Source: Chitiniphilus shinanonensis DSM 23277 (GTDB lineage: Bacteria; Pseudomonadota; Gammaproteobacteria; Burkholderiales; Chitinibacteraceae). Taken from it: a stretch of DNA of 64,000 nucleotides. The notes below the pieces were generated by a model, which saw only the letters and a program-made list of their open reading frames with translations, ran no database searches and was not told the origin of the DNA. Within the stretch, counting starts at the first letter, position 1. Each line of letters begins with the position of its first letter. Below, one piece after another: positions 1-18,680 of the stretch. Where the stretch lies: positions 1 through 64,000 of the forward strand of contig NZ_KB895348.1 in assembly GCF_000374805.1 (NCBI RefSeq), read 5' to 3'. The position numbers and the translations under genes are program-made.

Positions 1-345
1 CAGCAGCGCCAGCGGCGGTTCGACCGTCAGCGCGTAGCGGGCAAAGCCGCCATCGGACGGCAGTGCCCGGGCGGCGGTGACCACACCGCAGCGCACCACT
101 TCGTCGCCGTCGGCTGTCAGGATGCCGAGCTGCGCCGGCAGGCCGAGCAGCGATTTGAGCGGCACGCCGACGTCGGGCGACAGGCATTCCACCACGTAGC
201 GATACGGCCGGGACAGCGCTTCCTCGCCGGCGACCGATTGCGGCAGCAGTTGCTCGCCGTAGGCGGCGCCGTCGCCCAGGTGCAGGGTCAGCAGCCGCTG
301 CGCCTGGGTGAAGGCGCTGGCGAAGGAAGCCAGCATATCCGACAT
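1..345 (-). CDS. vgrG: Type VI secretion tip protein VgrG, N-terminal part (cut by window start)
   Basis: The reverse strand encodes about 115 residues of an Rhs/VgrG-type N-terminus: an opening stretch rich in Ala/Phe/Gln, then RLLTLHLGD, then EALSRPYRYVVECLSPD, KSLLGLPAQLGIL, and a closing SDGGFARYALTVEPPLALL. This is the usual order at the start of VgrG gp27-like domains (the EALS.PY.Y.V.CLS and SDGGFARY.L..EP blocks). VgrG trimers cap the Hcp tube of the type VI secretion needle and carry effectors. The chosen ATG at 345 is followed by SDMLASFA. An in-frame ATG at 381 is also possible and neither has a strong ribosome site. The rest of the gene lies outside the window, so any C-terminal effector extension cannot be judged. 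No other T6SS gene is in the window, which suggests an orphan vgrG island rather than the main locus. Confidence 0.75.
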   Translation of the reverse strand, partial: MSDMLASFASAFTQAQRLLTLHLGDGAAYGEQLLPQSVAGEEALSRPYRYVVECLSPDVGVPLKSLLGLPAQLGILTADGDEVVRCGVVTAARALPSDGGFARYALTVEPPLALL

Positions 346-471
346 ATCCACGTCATCTACCCAACAATTTTTGTCAGGCATGATGGTAAAGATGCCCTGG
401 GCATCCGGGCAAGCACCGCACGGTCGATTGGCCGCTGGTCGGGGTTGGGCGGCTGGAACGGGAACCCTAAA

Positions 472-615
472 TCTTGAACCACAGAGGACACAGAGAACAC
501 GAAGGTACACAGAGAAAACCCAAGAGTGGGGAAGGCCGGAACACTCAAGTTTTCGTCTTTCGTTTTGTTTTTCTCCGTGTATCTCTGTGTTCTCTGTGCC
601 CTCTGTGGTTCAAGA
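472..615. repeat. Long imperfect inverted repeat (CACAGAG-type dispersed element)
   Basis: Left arm 472-518 reads TCTTGAACCACAGAGGACAC and continues through ACAGAGAACAC and ACAGAGAAAA. The right arm 569-615 is its imperfect reverse complement, ending CTGTGGTTCAAGA. The spacer is about 50 bases. The element fills most of the gap between the vgrG start and the end of the last NRPS gene. It belongs to the same ACAGAGAACACAGAG family as the tandem units at 14546-15117 and the half element at 30913-30958. No gene is seen in the gap 346-643. Confidence 0.8.
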
Positions 616-643
616 CTTGGGGTTTCGCCCCCCCACCAGCCCC

Positions 644-3600
644 CTAAGCCGGACTACGATCCGTCGCCTCGTCCAGCGCCCGCGCGATGCCGGCGAGGAA
701 GGCCGGGGCGTGGATGATGTCGAGGTGGCCGGTGCCGGGCACCACGGTTTCGTACAGCGTATCGGCGTGCCGGTCCCACGCGCGGCGTTTGCCGGCGGCG
801 ACGGTCTGTTCGGCGTGCCACAGGTGCAGCGGCGCGGCGATGCGGCCGTGGCGGTGCTGCGCGACGGCGTTGTTGACGTTGACCTCGGCCCACAGCTGGT
901 ACTCGGCGGCGTGGATCGCGTCGCCGTCGCACGGCAGTCGGTCGCCGACGTCGGCCACCTGGTGGCGGTACTGCGCCAGTTGCGACGGGCTCAGCCGCGC
1001 CAGCAATGCCTGCCAGTGCCGGCGCATGCCGGAGCGCGCCAGCCACGCCGCCACCGTGGCGTCGACCTGCTCCAGTTGCGCGGGCGTCAGCGGCGGGCGT
1101 GGCGGCGGCGCGGTGTGCGCGGTGTCGATCAGGCCGACGAAGCGCACTTCAACGCCATCGGCCTCCAGTTGCCTTGCGGTCTCCAGCGCCAGTTCGCCGC
1201 CCAGCGACCAACCGGCCAGCGCGCAGGCGCCGTCGCGGGTGCGGGCGCGGATGTAGGCGGCGTACTCGGCGGCGATGCCGGCCACGGTGAAGTCGCGCCA
1301 GCGCCGCGCGGTGAGCGCGTGGCTGACGAAGCCGTACACCGGCCGCCGCTGCGCCAGCGCGCCGATCAGCGCCCGGTACTCGGCGGTGTTGACGAACAGG
1401 CCGGGGAACAGGAACAGCGGCGCGCCGTGGTGCTCGCGGCCCAGCACCAGCACGTCGCGGTCCTCGGCGTGCTCGCGCTCGGCCATCGCCTGCGCCAGCG
1501 CCGCCAGGTCGGGCGCACGCAGCACGTCGAGCAGGCTGACGCTGCCCTCGCCCCATTGTTCGTGGATGCGCTGCACCAGCCGCAGCGCCAGCAGCGAATG
1601 GCCGCCCAGCGCGAAGAAGTTGTCGTGCCGACCCACCTGCGCCACCTCCAGCAGCGCGGCCCAGATCGCCGCCAGCGCCGGTTCCAGCGCGCCTTGCGGC
1701 GGCACGTGGCCGGCGTGGTCCTCCCGCGGCGCTGGCAGCGCGTGACGGTCGATCTTGCCGTTGGGGTTCAGCGGCAGGCGCGGCAGCAGCACCACCGCCG
1801 CCGGCACCATGTAGTCCGGCAGCGCCTCGGCCAGCCGCGCGCGCAGCGTGGCGCCGTCCAGCGCGCCGTCGGCCGCCGAGGCGTAGGCCACCAGCCGGGT
1901 GCCGGCGGCCGCCTGCTGCGCCAGCACCACCGCTTCGCGCACGCCGGGGATCGCCAGCAACTGCGCTTCCACCTCGCCCAGCTCGATGCGGAAGCCCCGC
2001 ACCTTCACCTGGAAGTCGATCCGGCCCAGGTAGTCGAGCTGGCCGTCGTGACGCCAGCGCACCAGGTCGCCGGTGCGGTACAGCCGGCTGCCGGCGGTGT
2101 CGAGCGGGTCGGCGACGAAGCGCTCGGCGCTCAGGCCGGGACGGCCGCCGTAGCCGCGTGCCAGCAGTTCGCCGCCGATGCACAGTTCGCCCGCCACGCC
2201 CGGCGGCACCGGGTTGAGGTCGCCGTCGAGCACGCGCAGCGCGCGGCCGGGCAGCACGCGGCCGATCGGCATCTGCGGCGGCAGCGGCTGCGTGCCGTCC
2301 ACGTAGGGCGCGCAGTCGAGCACGGTGGCGGTGACGGTGGCCTCGGTGGGGCCGTAGGTGTTCAGCAGCGTCACCCCGGCCAGGCCGGCATCGCGCCAGG
2401 CGCGCACGCCTTCGGGCGGCATGGCCTCGCCACCGGCATGCACCTGCCGCAGCGCGCCGTAGTCGCGCACGCCGCTGCGCGCGAAATCCTGCACCAGCAC
2501 CAGCCAGTAGGCGGTGGTCAGGTCGGCCACGCTGATGCGCCGCGCCAGCAGTTCGCGGTGGAAGGTGGCGCTGTCCCAGAGATCGGGCCCGCGCAGCACC
2601 ACCGCCGCGCCGACCAGCAACGGCGGGAAGAGTTGTTCGACGAAGCCGTCGAAGTTCAGCGTGGAGAACTGCAACATGCGGTCGTCCGGCGTCAGGCCGA
2701 AGAAGCCGACCGCCGCGTGGCAATGCCGCTGGAACGCCTGGTGCGGAATGCCGACGCCCTTGGGCCGGCCGGTGGAGCCGGAGGTATAGATCACGTAGGC
2801 CAGATGCTGCGGATGCAGCGCCACCTCGGGGTCGCCCGCGACGGCCGTTCCGGCCGGCGGTTGGTCATCCAGCAGCAGCACCGGCAGGTCGTCCGGCGCC
2901 GGGATGCGCGGGCGCACCGCGCGCTGGGTCAGCAGCAGCGACAGGCCGCTGTCCTCGATGATGTAGGCCAGCCGCTCGGCCGGGTAGGACGGGTCCAGCG
3001 GCACGTAGGCGCCGCCGGTCTTGAGGATGGCGAGCAGCCCCACCACCATGCCGACCGAGCGCTCGACCGCGATGCCCACCCGCGTATCGGGGCCGACGCC
3101 CTGGGCGATCAGCGCGTGCGCCAGCGCGTTGGCGCGCCCGTTCAGCTCGGCGTAGCTGAGCCGGGTGTCGCCGAACAGCAGCGCCACCGCGTCGGGATGC
3201 CGCCGGGCCTGGCGCGCGAACTGCGCCGGCACCGGGTCGAAGCCGCCCGGCGGCGGCGGCGCCACGCCCCAGCGCGCCAGGGTGGCGTGGTCGGCGGCGT
3301 CCAGCAGCGGCAAGTCGCCCACGGTGGAATCCGGAGCGTCCGCCAGCGCCCGCAGCACGGCTTGCAGATGGCGCGCCCACGCGGCCACCGTCCGCGGCTC
3401 GAACAGCTCGGCGGCGTACTGGAACAGCAGCTCGACCCGGCCGTCCGGATGCTCGTGGCTGTTGAGCGTCAGCTCGAACTGCGCCGCCTGCGGCGCCAGC
3501 GGGTACGGCGCCACCTGCAACCCCGGCAGGCGGGCCAGCGCGCGCAGGTCGCCGCGCTGGTGGTTGAACATCACCTGGAACAACGGCGTGCTGCCCAGGC

Positions 3601-6600
3601 TGCGCTGCGGTTGCAGCGCCTCGACCAGTTGTTCGAACGGCAGGTCCTGATGCGCCTGCGCGCCCAGTGCGGCCTGCCGCGCCTGGGCCAGCACCTGGCC
3701 CAGCGTGCTGCGGCCGTGCACGATGCCGCGCAATACCTGGGTGTTGACGAAGAAGCCGATCACGCCTTCGGTCTCGACCCGCTGGCGATTGGCGATGGGC
3801 ACGCCGATGCGCAGGTCGTGCTGTCCGGTATGGCGATGCAGCAGCACCTGGAACGCCGCCAGCAGCGCCATGAACAGCGTGGCACCCTCGGCCTGGACGC
3901 GGCGTTGCACGGCGCCGACCAGTTCGGCCGGCAGCGTCAGCGCCAGCTCCGCGTTGCGGTAGCGGCCGTCGGCGCGGCGCGGATGGTCGGCCGGCAGTTG
4001 CAGCACCGACGGTCCGCCGCCCGACTGTGGGTCGCTCAGTTGTTCGCGCCAGTACGCCAGTTGCCGCGCCTGCTCGCCGGCGGCCAGCCAGTCGCGCTGC
4101 CACAGCGCGTAGTCGGCGTACTGGATCGGCAACGGCGGGGTTTCGGCGGCGCGGCCTTCGACGCGCGCCTGGTAGTGCGCCACCAGTTCCTCGACCAGCA
4201 CCTGCATCGACCAGCCGTCCGACACGATGTGGTGCATCACCACCGCCAGCACGTGCGCCCGCGCCGATTCGCGGATCAGCCCGGCGCGCAGCAGCGGCCC
4301 CCGGGTCAGGTCGAACGGTCGGGCGTTGAGTGCCAGCGCGGCGGCGCGCACCTCGGCGGCCCGTTGCGCGGGGTCGCGCGCCGACAGGTCGGTCAGCGGC
4401 AGGTCGAGCGCGCCGGCCGGGCGGATGCGCTGGCGCGCCAGGCCGTCGTCGCCCGCCTCGAACACGGTGCGCAGCGCTTCGTGGCGCGCCACCAGCGCGT
4501 CGAAGGCGCCGCGCACCGCGTCCAGGTCCAGCTCGCCCTCCAGCCGCAGCGCGCCGGCGATGTGGTAGGCGGTGCTGTCCGGCTCCAGTTGCCAGAGGAA
4601 CCACAGCCGCGCCTGCGCGTAGGACAGCGGCAACGGCCCGGCGCGGCGCGCGGCCGGCAGCGGCGGGGTGGTGGTCCGCACCGCCGGGGCCGTCGTTTGC
4701 GCCCGCGCCGCGATGGCGGCCAGCGTCTGCGCCTCGAAGAATTGCCTGGCGGTCAGCTTCAGCCCGCGCTTGCGGGCGCGCGCCACCGCCTTCAGGCAGA
4801 GGATGGAATCGCCGCCCAGCGCGAAGAAGCTGTCGTGGCGGCCGACGCGCGCCACGCCCAGCACCTCGGCCCAGACTTCGGCCAGCAGGCATTCGGCGTC
4901 GCCCTGCGGGGCGTCGTCCGCGCTCCGGTTCCCGGCCGGCGCGGCGGCCGGCGCCGGCAGCGCCTTGCGGTCGAGCTTGCCGTTGGCGGTCAGCGGCAGC
5001 GCGTCCAGCACAATGAAAGCACTGGGCAGCAGATGGTCGGGCACGCGCTCGGCCAGCGCGTCGCGCAGCGCGGCCGGGTCCAGCGACGCCGGCACCAGGT
5101 AGGCCAGCAGTTGCGCGCGGCCGTCCGCCGCCGCGCCCACCACCACCTGCGCGTCGCGCACACCCGGCAGCGCCAGCAGCGCGGCGCGCACTTCGCCCAG
5201 CTCGACGCGATAGCCGCGGATCTTCACCTGGTCGTCGGCGCGGCCGAGGAATTCCAGGCTGCCGTCGCGCAACTGGCGCACCAGGTCGCCGCTGCGGTAC
5301 AGCCGCGCGCCGGGCGTGGCCGGATGCGGCACGAAGCGTTCGGCGGTCAACGCCGGCCGGCCCTGGTAGCCGCGCGCCACGCCGGCGCCGCCCAGGTACA
5401 GCTCGCCCACCGCGCCGGCCGGCACCGGGTTGAGCGCACCATCCAGCACCCAGGCGTCGATGCCGGCCAGCGGGCGGCCCAGCGGCAGCGTGGCCGCGGC
5501 GCGCGCGGCGTGCCGCGCGGGCTGGGTGAGCACGCCCACCGTGGTTTCGGTCGGGCCGTAGTGGTTGAGCACGCGGCACGCGGGCTTCAGCGCGGCGATG
5601 CGTTCCAGCAGCGCCCACGGGCACGCTTCGCCGCCCAGCACCAGGGTGTGCGCCGGCAGCGCGTCGGCCGGGTTCGCCGCCTGCAACAGGGCTTGCAGGT
5701 GGCTGGGCACGATCTTGAGCACGTCGATGCGTTCGCGCGCCAGGTATTCGGCGAAGCGGTCGGGGTCGAAGGCGCGCGCGGCGTCGATCAGGTGCAGGGT
5801 GCGCCCGCTGCACAGCGCGCCGTAGAAGCTGGTGTGGCCCAGGTCGGCCGAGACGGTGGACACCATCGCCACCTGGCGCGCCGCTTCGGGCAGCGCCAGC
5901 GCGGCCAGCACCGCCCGGGTGTAGTTGGCCAGCGCGCCGTGCGGCACCACCACGCCCTTGGGCTGGCCGGTGGAGCCGGAGGTATGGATCAGGTACGCCG
6001 CCTGCTGCGGCGCGATGGCGGGCCACGGCCCGGCGACGGGCGCCGGCTGGGCCTCGAAGCGCAGCGGCCACACCGGCAACGTGGCCGGCGCCGCGTCCGG
6101 CGCGGTGCTCAGCAGCAGGCGCGCGCCGCAGTCGCCCAGCAGGAACGCCAGCCGCTCGGCCGGCAGCGCCGCGTCCAGCGGCACGTAGGCGGCGCCGGCG
6201 CGCAGCACCGCCAGCACGCCGAGCACGAATTCGGCGCTGCGCCCGGCGTGCACGCCCACCCGCGCCTCGGCGCCGATGCCGGCCGCCAGCAGCCGCGCCG
6301 CCAGCGCCGCCACCTGGGCGTCGAGCGCGCGATAGCTGTACGCCTGCGTCTCGTCGCGCACGGCGATGGCGTCCGGCACGCGCGCCACGGCGGCGTCCCA
6401 GGCGTCGAGCACGCTGCCGTGCGCCTGCGGCGCCGGCCCGGCCAGCGCGTCCGCCACCCCCGGTGTCGCCAGGTCGGCCAGGCGGCGGGCCGGGTCGTCG
6501 GCCACCTGCGCGGCGAACGCCAGCAGGGTGTCGGCCAGTTGCGCCACGCTGGCGGCGTCGAGCCGGCGCGCGGCGTAGGCGAAGGTCAGCGCCACGCCGT

Positions 6601-7903
6601 CCGGCCCCGGCAACAGGTCCAGGCTGAGGTCGAAATGCGCGGCGCCGGCCGTCGCCGCCTGCAACGCCAGCCGCAGGCCCGGCACCCGGCGCAGCGCCGG
6701 CGCGGCGGCCTGCTGGGTGCATTTCACCTGGAACAATGGATGCTCGCCGGCGCGGCGCTCCACCCGCAACGCCTCGACCAGCGCGTCGAACGGCAGGTCG
6801 GGATGCTGCTGCGCACCCAGCGTGGCGTCGCGCACCTGGGCCAGCAGCTGGTCGAAGCGCTGGCGGACGTCCACCTGCCCGGCCAACACCTGGAGATTGA
6901 GCAGGTAGCCGATCAGGCCGTGGGTTTCGGCCTTCTGCCGGTTGGCGACCGGGGTGCCGATGCAGATGCGCGCCTGACCGGTGTGGCGATGCAGCGTGGC
7001 CTGCAACAGCGCCACCGCCACCATGAACAGCGAGGCGCCGGACCGGCGCGCCAGCGCTTGCAGGCGCTCGGCCTGGGCGGCGGGCAGCCGCACGGTGAGA
7101 CTGCCGTCGGCGGTGGCGTCGTCCTGCGGGCGCGGCAACGCCAGCGGCGCGTGCTCGCCGTCGCCCAGCCGCTGGCGCCAGTAGTCGAGCTGGCGCTGCT
7201 TTTCGCCGGCCTCCAGCCAGTTGCGCTGCCACACCGCGAAGTCGGCGAACTGGATCGGCAGCGGCGCCAGCGCCGCCGGATTGCCATTGGCGGCCTCGTC
7301 GTACAGCGCCAGCAGTTCGTCGATCAGGATGCCGATCGACCAGCCGTCGCCGGCGATGTGATGCAGCACCAGCCCCAGCGCGTATTGCCGGTCCGCCAGC
7401 CGCCACAGCGCGGCGCGGAACGGCGCTTCGCGGTCCAGCGCGCACGGCGCCTCGACCAGCGCGCGCTGTTGTCGGGCCAGTTCGGCGGCGCGTTCGGCCT
7501 CGGGCAGCGCGCGCAGGTCGGTCTGCGGCAGGGGCTGCGGCGCGGCGGGCAGGATCTGCTGCCACGGCTCGCCGTCGTCGTCGGCCGGGTAGACGGTGCG
7601 CAGCACTTCGTGGCGCGCGCGCAGCGCGTCCAGCGAAGACGCCAGCGCGGCGGCGTCGAGCGCGCCATCGATGCGCAGCACGCCGCCCATGTGATACGCC
7701 GCGCTGTCCGGGTCCAGCCGCCAGGTCAGCCACAGCCCGCGCTGGCCGTACGACAGCGGCAGGCGGCCGTCGCGCGCGGCGGGCACGATCGGCAGTTCGG
7801 TGAAGTTCAGCCCCGCGTCGCGCAGCCGGGCAAGAAAACCCTGGCGGGCCTCGGGGGCCAGGGCGGCGAAGCGTTGGGCGATCTGGTGTTCGTCGAGCGG
7901 CAT
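644..7903 (-). CDS. NRPS, terminal two modules: C-A(Asp)-T-C-A(basic)-T-TE
   Basis: A 2419-residue non-ribosomal peptide synthetase that finishes the chain. C1 has HHIAGDG near residue 181. A1 carries the core motif [11 protein letters not shown] near 643, with pocket residues read as DLTKVGHVGK, the aspartate code. T1 has LGGDSI near 1031. C2 has HHIVSDG near 1226. A2 has [11 protein letters not shown] near 1709 and a pocket reading DGEDVATVTK, whose E239 and D278 favour a basic side chain such as Orn, Lys or an N-modified Orn. T2 has GGHSLL near 2101. The thioesterase from about 2150 has GWSLGG near 2233, an Asp in GLIDTAH and GTGHLDIIH near the end. It starts three bases after the stop of the previous NRPS, so the two are translationally linked. 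The Asp module fits the SyrP-like hydroxylase at 28729-29706. Domain calls are secure. The second substrate is inferred only from pocket charge. Confidence 0.95.
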   Translation of the reverse strand: MPLDEHQIAQRFAALAPEARQGFLARLRDAGLNFTELPIVPAARDGRLPLSYGQRGLWLTWRLDPDSAAYHMGGVLRIDGALDAAALASSLDALRARHEVLRTVYPADDDGEPWQQILPAAPQPLPQTDLRALPEAERAAELARQQRALVEAPCALDREAPFRAALWRLADRQYALGLVLHHIAGDGWSIGILIDELLALYDEAANGNPAALAPLPIQFADFAVWQRNWLEAGEKQRQLDYWRQRLGDGEHAPLALPRPQDDATADGSLTVRLPAAQAERLQALARRSGASLFMVAVALLQATLHRHTGQARICIGTPVANRQKAETHGLIGYLLNLQVLAGQVDVRQRFDQLLAQVRDATLGAQQHPDLPFDALVEALRVERRAGEHPLFQVKCTQQAAAPALRRVPGLRLALQAATAGAAHFDLSLDLLPGPDGVALTFAYAARRLDAASVAQLADTLLAFAAQVADDPARRLADLATPGVADALAGPAPQAHGSVLDAWDAAVARVPDAIAVRDETQAYSYRALDAQVAALAARLLAAGIGAEARVGVHAGRSAEFVLGVLAVLRAGAAYVPLDAALPAERLAFLLGDCGARLLLSTAPDAAPATLPVWPLRFEAQPAPVAGPWPAIAPQQAAYLIHTSGSTGQPKGVVVPHGALANYTRAVLAALALPEAARQVAMVSTVSADLGHTSFYGALCSGRTLHLIDAARAFDPDRFAEYLARERIDVLKIVPSHLQALLQAANPADALPAHTLVLGGEACPWALLERIAALKPACRVLNHYGPTETTVGVLTQPARHAARAAATLPLGRPLAGIDAWVLDGALNPVPAGAVGELYLGGAGVARGYQGRPALTAERFVPHPATPGARLYRSGDLVRQLRDGSLEFLGRADDQVKIRGYRVELGEVRAALLALPGVRDAQVVVGAAADGRAQLLAYLVPASLDPAALRDALAERVPDHLLPSAFIVLDALPLTANGKLDRKALPAPAAAPAGNRSADDAPQGDAECLLAEVWAEVLGVARVGRHDSFFALGGDSILCLKAVARARKRGLKLTARQFFEAQTLAAIAARAQTTAPAVRTTTPPLPAARRAGPLPLSYAQARLWFLWQLEPDSTAYHIAGALRLEGELDLDAVRGAFDALVARHEALRTVFEAGDDGLARQRIRPAGALDLPLTDLSARDPAQRAAEVRAAALALNARPFDLTRGPLLRAGLIRESARAHVLAVVMHHIVSDGWSMQVLVEELVAHYQARVEGRAAETPPLPIQYADYALWQRDWLAAGEQARQLAYWREQLSDPQSGGGPSVLQLPADHPRRADGRYRNAELALTLPAELVGAVQRRVQAEGATLFMALLAAFQVLLHRHTGQHDLRIGVPIANRQRVETEGVIGFFVNTQVLRGIVHGRSTLGQVLAQARQAALGAQAHQDLPFEQLVEALQPQRSLGSTPLFQVMFNHQRGDLRALARLPGLQVAPYPLAPQAAQFELTLNSHEHPDGRVELLFQYAAELFEPRTVAAWARHLQAVLRALADAPDSTVGDLPLLDAADHATLARWGVAPPPPGGFDPVPAQFARQARRHPDAVALLFGDTRLSYAELNGRANALAHALIAQGVGPDTRVGIAVERSVGMVVGLLAILKTGGAYVPLDPSYPAERLAYIIEDSGLSLLLTQRAVRPRIPAPDDLPVLLLDDQPPAGTAVAGDPEVALHPQHLAYVIYTSGSTGRPKGVGIPHQAFQRHCHAAVGFFGLTPDDRMLQFSTLNFDGFVEQLFPPLLVGAAVVLRGPDLWDSATFHRELLARRISVADLTTAYWLVLVQDFARSGVRDYGALRQVHAGGEAMPPEGVRAWRDAGLAGVTLLNTYGPTEATVTATVLDCAPYVDGTQPLPPQMPIGRVLPGRALRVLDGDLNPVPPGVAGELCIGGELLARGYGGRPGLSAERFVADPLDTAGSRLYRTGDLVRWRHDGQLDYLGRIDFQVKVRGFRIELGEVEAQLLAIPGVREAVVLAQQAAAGTRLVAYASAADGALDGATLRARLAEALPDYMVPAAVVLLPRLPLNPNGKIDRHALPAPREDHAGHVPPQGALEPALAAIWAALLEVAQVGRHDNFFALGGHSLLALRLVQRIHEQWGEGSVSLLDVLRAPDLAALAQAMAEREHAEDRDVLVLGREHHGAPLFLFPGLFVNTAEYRALIGALAQRRPVYGFVSHALTARRWRDFTVAGIAAEYAAYIRARTRDGACALAGWSLGGELALETARQLEADGVEVRFVGLIDTAHTAPPPRPPLTPAQLEQVDATVAAWLARSGMRRHWQALLARLSPSQLAQYRHQVADVGDRLPCDGDAIHAAEYQLWAEVNVNNAVAQHRHGRIAAPLHLWHAEQTVAAGKRRAWDRHADTLYETVVPGTGHLDIIHAPAFLAGIARALDEATDRSPA

Positions 7904-7906
7904 GGA

Positions 7907-14512
<6,606 letters not shown>

Positions 14513-14545
14513 GTCGTGCCTGGGGGGTTGAGAAAAACAACTTCT

Positions 14546-15117
14546 GAAAAACAACTTCTGGGAAATGCCGAGGGCAGGGAGAACACAGAGAGCACGGAGA
14601 AACCAAACCACTGCGGAAGCGGGTTCCTCTTTCGACTTTCAGGTTTTCCCTCTGTGAATCTCCGTGCTCTCTGTGTTCTCTGTGGTCCAAGGTGTGGGGT
14701 TGGCTTTTCCTACTTCGGCCTTCTCAGGTTTTCCCTCTGTGAAAAACAACTTCCGGGAAATGCCGAGGGCAGGGAGAACACAGAGAGCACGGAGAAAACC
14801 AAATCACTGCGGGAGCGGGTTCCTCTTTCGACTTTCAGGTTTCCCTCCGTGAATCTCCGTGTCCTCCGTGTTCTCTGTGGTCCAAGGTGTGGGGTTGGCT
14901 TTTCCTACTTCGGCCTTCCCAGGTTTTCCCTCTGTGAAAAACAACTTCCGGGAAATGCCGAGGGCAGGGAGAACACAGAGAGCACGGAGAAAAACCAAAC
15001 CACTGCGGAAGCGGGTTCCTCTTTCGACTTTCAGGTTTCCCTCCGTGAATCTCCGTGTCCTCCGTGTTCTCTGTGGTCCAAGGTGTGGAATTGGCCTTTC
15101 CTCCAATACCACCCACT
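14546..15117. repeat. Three tandem 195-bp units, each a long inverted repeat
   Basis: Units begin at 14546, 14741 and 14936 with GAAAAACAACTTC followed by GGGAAATGCCGAGGGCAGGG. Each holds a left arm with GAGAACACAGAGAGCACGGAG and, about 70 bases on, a complementary right arm ending in TGTTCTCTGTGGTCCAAGG. The third unit diverges after about 15100, just before the stop codon of the next synthetase. The block fills the whole 603-base gap 14513-15115 between two synthetase genes of one operon, so the transcript would fold into three strong hairpins. Short open frames inside it follow the repeat and look non-genic. No other gene is seen here. Confidence 0.9.
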
Positions 15118-18100
15118 ACGTCTCCAGCAGATCGAGCAGCGCCTGCATCTTCGCCAGTTCGGTGTCGTCGTTTTCGGCGTGCGCCAGGGCCAGGGCGGCG
15201 GCGAGGTCGGCCAGGCGGGGCTGGCGGAAGTAGTCGGGCAGCGGCAGCTTGACGCCCAGCCGCTGCTGCACCCGCGCCTGCACCTGCAACACCGCCAGCG
15301 AGTGGCCGCCCAGCTCGAAGAAGTGGTCGTCGCGGCCGACGCGCGCCAGGCCCAGCACTTCGGCCCAGATCGCGGCCAGCGCGGTTTCGGTGTCGCCCTC
15401 GGGCGGCGCGTGGGTGCGTTCGGCGGCGGCGGGCTCGGGCAGTGCCTGGCGGTCGATCTTGCCGTTGGCGTTCAACGGCAACGCCGCCAGCGTCACCCAG
15501 TGCGCCGGCACCATGTAGTCGGGCAGCGCCAGGGCCAGCGCCGCGCGCAGGGCGGCGGTATCGAGCGTGGCGTCGGGCTGCGGCGACAGGTAGGCCACCA
15601 GTTGCGGCCCGGCGGAGCCGTCGCGCGCCAGCACCACCGCCTGCCGCACCGCCGGCTGCGCCAGCAGTTGCGCCTCGATCTCGCCCAGCTCGATGCGAAA
15701 GCCGCGGATCTTCAGCTGGTGGTCGATGCGGCCCAGGTATTCCAGCTGCCCGTCGTGGCTCCAGCGCGCCAGATCGCCGCTGCGGTAGAGCCGGCCGCCC
15801 GCCCCACCGTTGGCCGCCCCACCGAACGGGTCGGCGACGAAGCGTTCGGCGCTCAGGCCGGGGCGATCCAGGTAGCCGCGCGCCAGCCCGGCGCCGCTGA
15901 CGTACAACTCGCCGGGCACGCCGATCGGCGCGGGGTTGAGCGCGCCGTCGAGCACGCGCACGCCCAGGTCGGGGATCGCCACGCCCACCGGGCTGCGCGA
16001 TTGGCGTGGGGCGGATCGGCCCTCCACCACGGGCGTGAAGGGCTCCGCCCTTCCCTGCGGGTCGACCCGTGGAGCGGCGGCGGCGGTGTCGCACGGCTTG
16101 CGAACAGGAAGGCTGTTCGCTGCGCCGCGCTTCGAGCCGTCATCCGCTCCACGGGCCGACACATCCCGCGTTGAAGGGTCGATCCGCCCCAGATCATCGA
16201 TGGTGATGCGGCGATAGGTGACGTGCACCGTGGTCTCGGTGATGCCGTACATGTTGATCAGTTGCGGCCGCGAATCGCCGAAGCGGTCGAACCACGGGCG
16301 CAGCGCGGCCGGCTCCAGCGCCTCGCCGCCGAAGATCACGCAGCGCAGGTCGAGCGCGGGGGGTTCGCGGTCCGGCAGCGCGTGGATCAGCTGGGCGAAC
16401 GCCGACGGCGTCTGGTTGAGCACGGTGACGCGCTCGCGGGCGAGCAGCGCCAGGAAATCGTCGGGCGAGCGGCTGACCCAGTACGGCACCACCACCAGCC
16501 GGCCGCCGCTGCACAGCGCGCCGAACAGCTCCCACACCGAGAAATCGAAGGCGTAGGCGTGGAACAGCGTCCAGGTGTCGTCCGGGCCGAAGTCGAACCA
16601 CGGCGCGGTGGCCGACAGCAGCCGCGCGACGTTGCGGTGGCTGAGCTGCGCGCCCTTGGGCCGCCCGGTGGAGCCGGAGGTATAGATCACGTAGGCCAGT
16701 TGCTCGTCGTGGATCGCCAGCGCCGGGTCGTGCTCCGGCTCGCCATCCAGCGCCAGGGTGTCGAGCGCCAGCACCGGCGGCAGGGCGTCGCCGTCGAAGC
16801 GCGACCGCAGCGCGCGGTCGGTCAGCAGCAGCGCGATGCCGCTGTCGGCGGCCATGTAGTCCAGCCGCGCCTGCGGATAGGCCGGATCGAGCGGCACGTA
16901 GGCGCCGCCGGCCTTGAGGATGGCGAGCAGCGCCACCACCAGTTCGGCCGAGCGCTCCAGCGCCAGCCCGACCCGCGTTTCCGGGCCGACGCCCAGCGCG
17001 ATCAGCCGGTGCGCCAGGCGGTTGGCGCGCGCGTTCAGCTCGCCGTAGTCCAGCCGGGTGTCGCCATACGCCAGCGCCGGGGCGCGCGGCGCCCGCGCGG
17101 CGTGCCGCTCGAACAGCCGGTGCAGCGGCGGTTGCGCCGGTTCGCCGCGCTTCGCATCGCCCCACGCTTGCAGCAGCGCGCGTTCGGCCGGCGCCAGCAG
17201 GTCGATCCGGTCCACCGTGGCCTCGGGGGTGTCGGCCAGCGCGCGCAGCAGCGCCAGGTAGTGTCCGGCCCAGCGCTCGATGGTGGCCGGCTCGAACAGC
17301 TCGGCGGCGTACTTGAATTGCAGCGCGATGCCGCCCGCTTCGTCCTCCAGGCTTTGCAGCGTCAGCTCGAACTGGGCGGCCGGCTGTTCCAGCTCCAGCC
17401 GCCGCACGGCCAGGGCGGGCCAGCCGGCCAGCGCGCGGCGGTCGTGGCGCAGGTGGTTGAACGCCACCTGGAACAACGGGCTGACGCCCCAGGTGCGCTC
17501 GGGTTGCAGCGCCTCGACCAGTTGCTCGAACGGCAGGTCGGGATGCGCCTGGGCGCCCAGTGCGGCGTCGCGGGTCTGCGCCAGCAGTTGCCCCAGGGTG
17601 AGGCGCGGCGCGAAGCGGGCGCGCAGCACCTGGGTGTTGGCGAAGAAGCCGACGATGCCGGCGGTGTCGGGATGGTGGCGGTTGGCGGTGGGCACGCCCA
17701 CCCTCACGTCGGTCTGGCCGGTGTGGCGGTACAGCAGCGCCATCCACGCGCTCAGCAGCAGCATGTACGGCGTGGCGCCCTCGGCCTGGGCGCGCCGGCG
17801 CAGCGCCTGCGCCAGCTCGTCGGGCAGCGGCGTTTCGTATTGCGCCTGGGCGTAACGGCCGTCGGCGCGGCGCGGGTGGTCGGTGGGCAGTTGCAGCACC
17901 GACGGATCGCCGCCCGACGGTTCGCCGGTCAGTTGTTCGCGCCAGTACGCCAGTTGCCGCGCGCCCTCGCCCTGCGCCAGCAGGCGGCGCTGCCACGGCG
18001 CGTAGTCCAGGTATTGCACGCGCAGCGCGGGCAACGCGGCCGGGCGCGCCTCGCGGGCGGCGCGGTACAGCTCGGCCAGCTCGTCGAGGATCAACTGGGT

Positions 18101-18679
18101 GGACCAGCCGTCGGACACGGTGTGGTGCATCACCACCAGCAGCCGGTGCCGCTCGACGCCCAGCCGCAGCAGGCTCAGCCGCAGCAGCGGGCCGTGTTCC
18201 AGGTCGAACGGCGTGGCGCACAGGCGCCGGGTCTCGGCGGCGACGGTGGCGTCGCGCGCGGCGTCGTCCAGTGCGGCGAGGTCGAGCCATTGCGGTGCGA
18301 GGTCGATTCGCCCTGGTCCGTCGACCGGACGCACGCACTGGATCAACTGGCCGTCGCCGTCCTCGCGGAACACGGTGCGCAGCGATTCGTGGCGCGCCAC
18401 CAGCGCGGCCAGCGCGTGGCGCAGGGCGGCCACGTCGAGCGCGCCGGCGAAATCCAGCCCGCCGCTCAGGTGGTAGGCGGCGCTGCCAGGGTCGAGCTGC
18501 CACAGCAGCCATTGCCGTTGCTGGGCGAACGAGGCCGGGCCGGCGTCGCGCGCGGTCAGGCGTTCGATGGGCGCCACGGCGGGCGCGGCGGCGGCGCCGC
18601 GCAGGCGTTGCGCCAGCAGCGCGCGCTGGGCGTCGCTGAGGCGGGCGCGGCGGTCGGACAGGTCTTGCGTCGAGGACAT
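15116..18679 (-). CDS. NRPS, single module C-A(Thr)-T with in-frame insertion
   Basis: A 1187-residue single-module synthetase. C has HHTVSDG near residue 187. A has [11 protein letters not shown] near 666 and pocket residues DFWNIGMVHK, identical to the standard threonine code. T has LGGHSLAVL near 1123. Between A5 ([14 protein letters not shown]) and A6 ([14 protein letters not shown]) an extra segment of about 61 residues, roughly 830-890, has no counterpart in the sister domains. It is encoded by an inverted-repeat element (16008-16190) inserted without breaking the frame. The insert lies in a surface loop of the large A subdomain, ahead of the hinge, so activity may survive. The gene starts one base after the PKS stop (TGATATG), showing coupled translation. 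It accepts the polyketide-extended chain from the PKS and passes it to the C-A-T-C/E-A-T protein. Confidence 0.93.
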   Translation of the reverse strand: MSSTQDLSDRRARLSDAQRALLAQRLRGAAAAPAVAPIERLTARDAGPASFAQQRQWLLWQLDPGSAAYHLSGGLDFAGALDVAALRHALAALVARHESLRTVFREDGDGQLIQCVRPVDGPGRIDLAPQWLDLAALDDAARDATVAAETRRLCATPFDLEHGPLLRLSLLRLGVERHRLLVVMHHTVSDGWSTQLILDELAELYRAAREARPAALPALRVQYLDYAPWQRRLLAQGEGARQLAYWREQLTGEPSGGDPSVLQLPTDHPRRADGRYAQAQYETPLPDELAQALRRRAQAEGATPYMLLLSAWMALLYRHTGQTDVRVGVPTANRHHPDTAGIVGFFANTQVLRARFAPRLTLGQLLAQTRDAALGAQAHPDLPFEQLVEALQPERTWGVSPLFQVAFNHLRHDRRALAGWPALAVRRLELEQPAAQFELTLQSLEDEAGGIALQFKYAAELFEPATIERWAGHYLALLRALADTPEATVDRIDLLAPAERALLQAWGDAKRGEPAQPPLHRLFERHAARAPRAPALAYGDTRLDYGELNARANRLAHRLIALGVGPETRVGLALERSAELVVALLAILKAGGAYVPLDPAYPQARLDYMAADSGIALLLTDRALRSRFDGDALPPVLALDTLALDGEPEHDPALAIHDEQLAYVIYTSGSTGRPKGAQLSHRNVARLLSATAPWFDFGPDDTWTLFHAYAFDFSVWELFGALCSGGRLVVVPYWVSRSPDDFLALLARERVTVLNQTPSAFAQLIHALPDREPPALDLRCVIFGGEALEPAALRPWFDRFGDSRPQLINMYGITETTVHVTYRRITIDDLGRIDPSTRDVSARGADDGSKRGAANSLPVRKPCDTAAAAPRVDPQGRAEPFTPVVEGRSAPRQSRSPVGVAIPDLGVRVLDGALNPAPIGVPGELYVSGAGLARGYLDRPGLSAERFVADPFGGAANGGAGGRLYRSGDLARWSHDGQLEYLGRIDHQLKIRGFRIELGEIEAQLLAQPAVRQAVVLARDGSAGPQLVAYLSPQPDATLDTAALRAALALALPDYMVPAHWVTLAALPLNANGKIDRQALPEPAAAERTHAPPEGDTETALAAIWAEVLGLARVGRDDHFFELGGHSLAVLQVQARVQQRLGVKLPLPDYFRQPRLADLAAALALAHAENDDTELAKMQALLDLLET
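16008..16190. mobile_element. MITE-like inverted-repeat element inside an NRPS A domain
   Basis: Outer arms are 16008-16023 (GGGGCGGATCGGCCCT) and 16175-16190, whose reverse complement differs at one base. A second nested pair is 16061-16077 (GTCGACCCGTGGAGCGG) and 16144-16160, again one mismatch. The element is 183 bp, exactly 61 codons, and is read through in the synthetase frame with no stop. The ends resemble those of 62105-62233. It encodes no transposase, so any movement would need an enzyme supplied in trans. The mobile nature is inferred from the terminal repeats and the absence of this segment in sister A domains. Confidence 0.7.
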
Positions 18680-18680
18680 A

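Noticed and set aside
14513-14611. A longer N-terminus for the C-A-T-C/E-A-T synthetase
   Set aside because: The extra 33 residues are translated repeat sequence; [12 protein letters not shown] has a ribosome site and starts the family homology.
14546-15117. CRISPR array
   Set aside because: The units are 195 bp long, without short repeats and unique spacers, and no cas genes are present.
14664-15252. Small hypothetical proteins inside the tandem repeats
   Set aside because: The same peptide pattern appears in each unit because the DNA is repeated; no ribosome sites or family matches.
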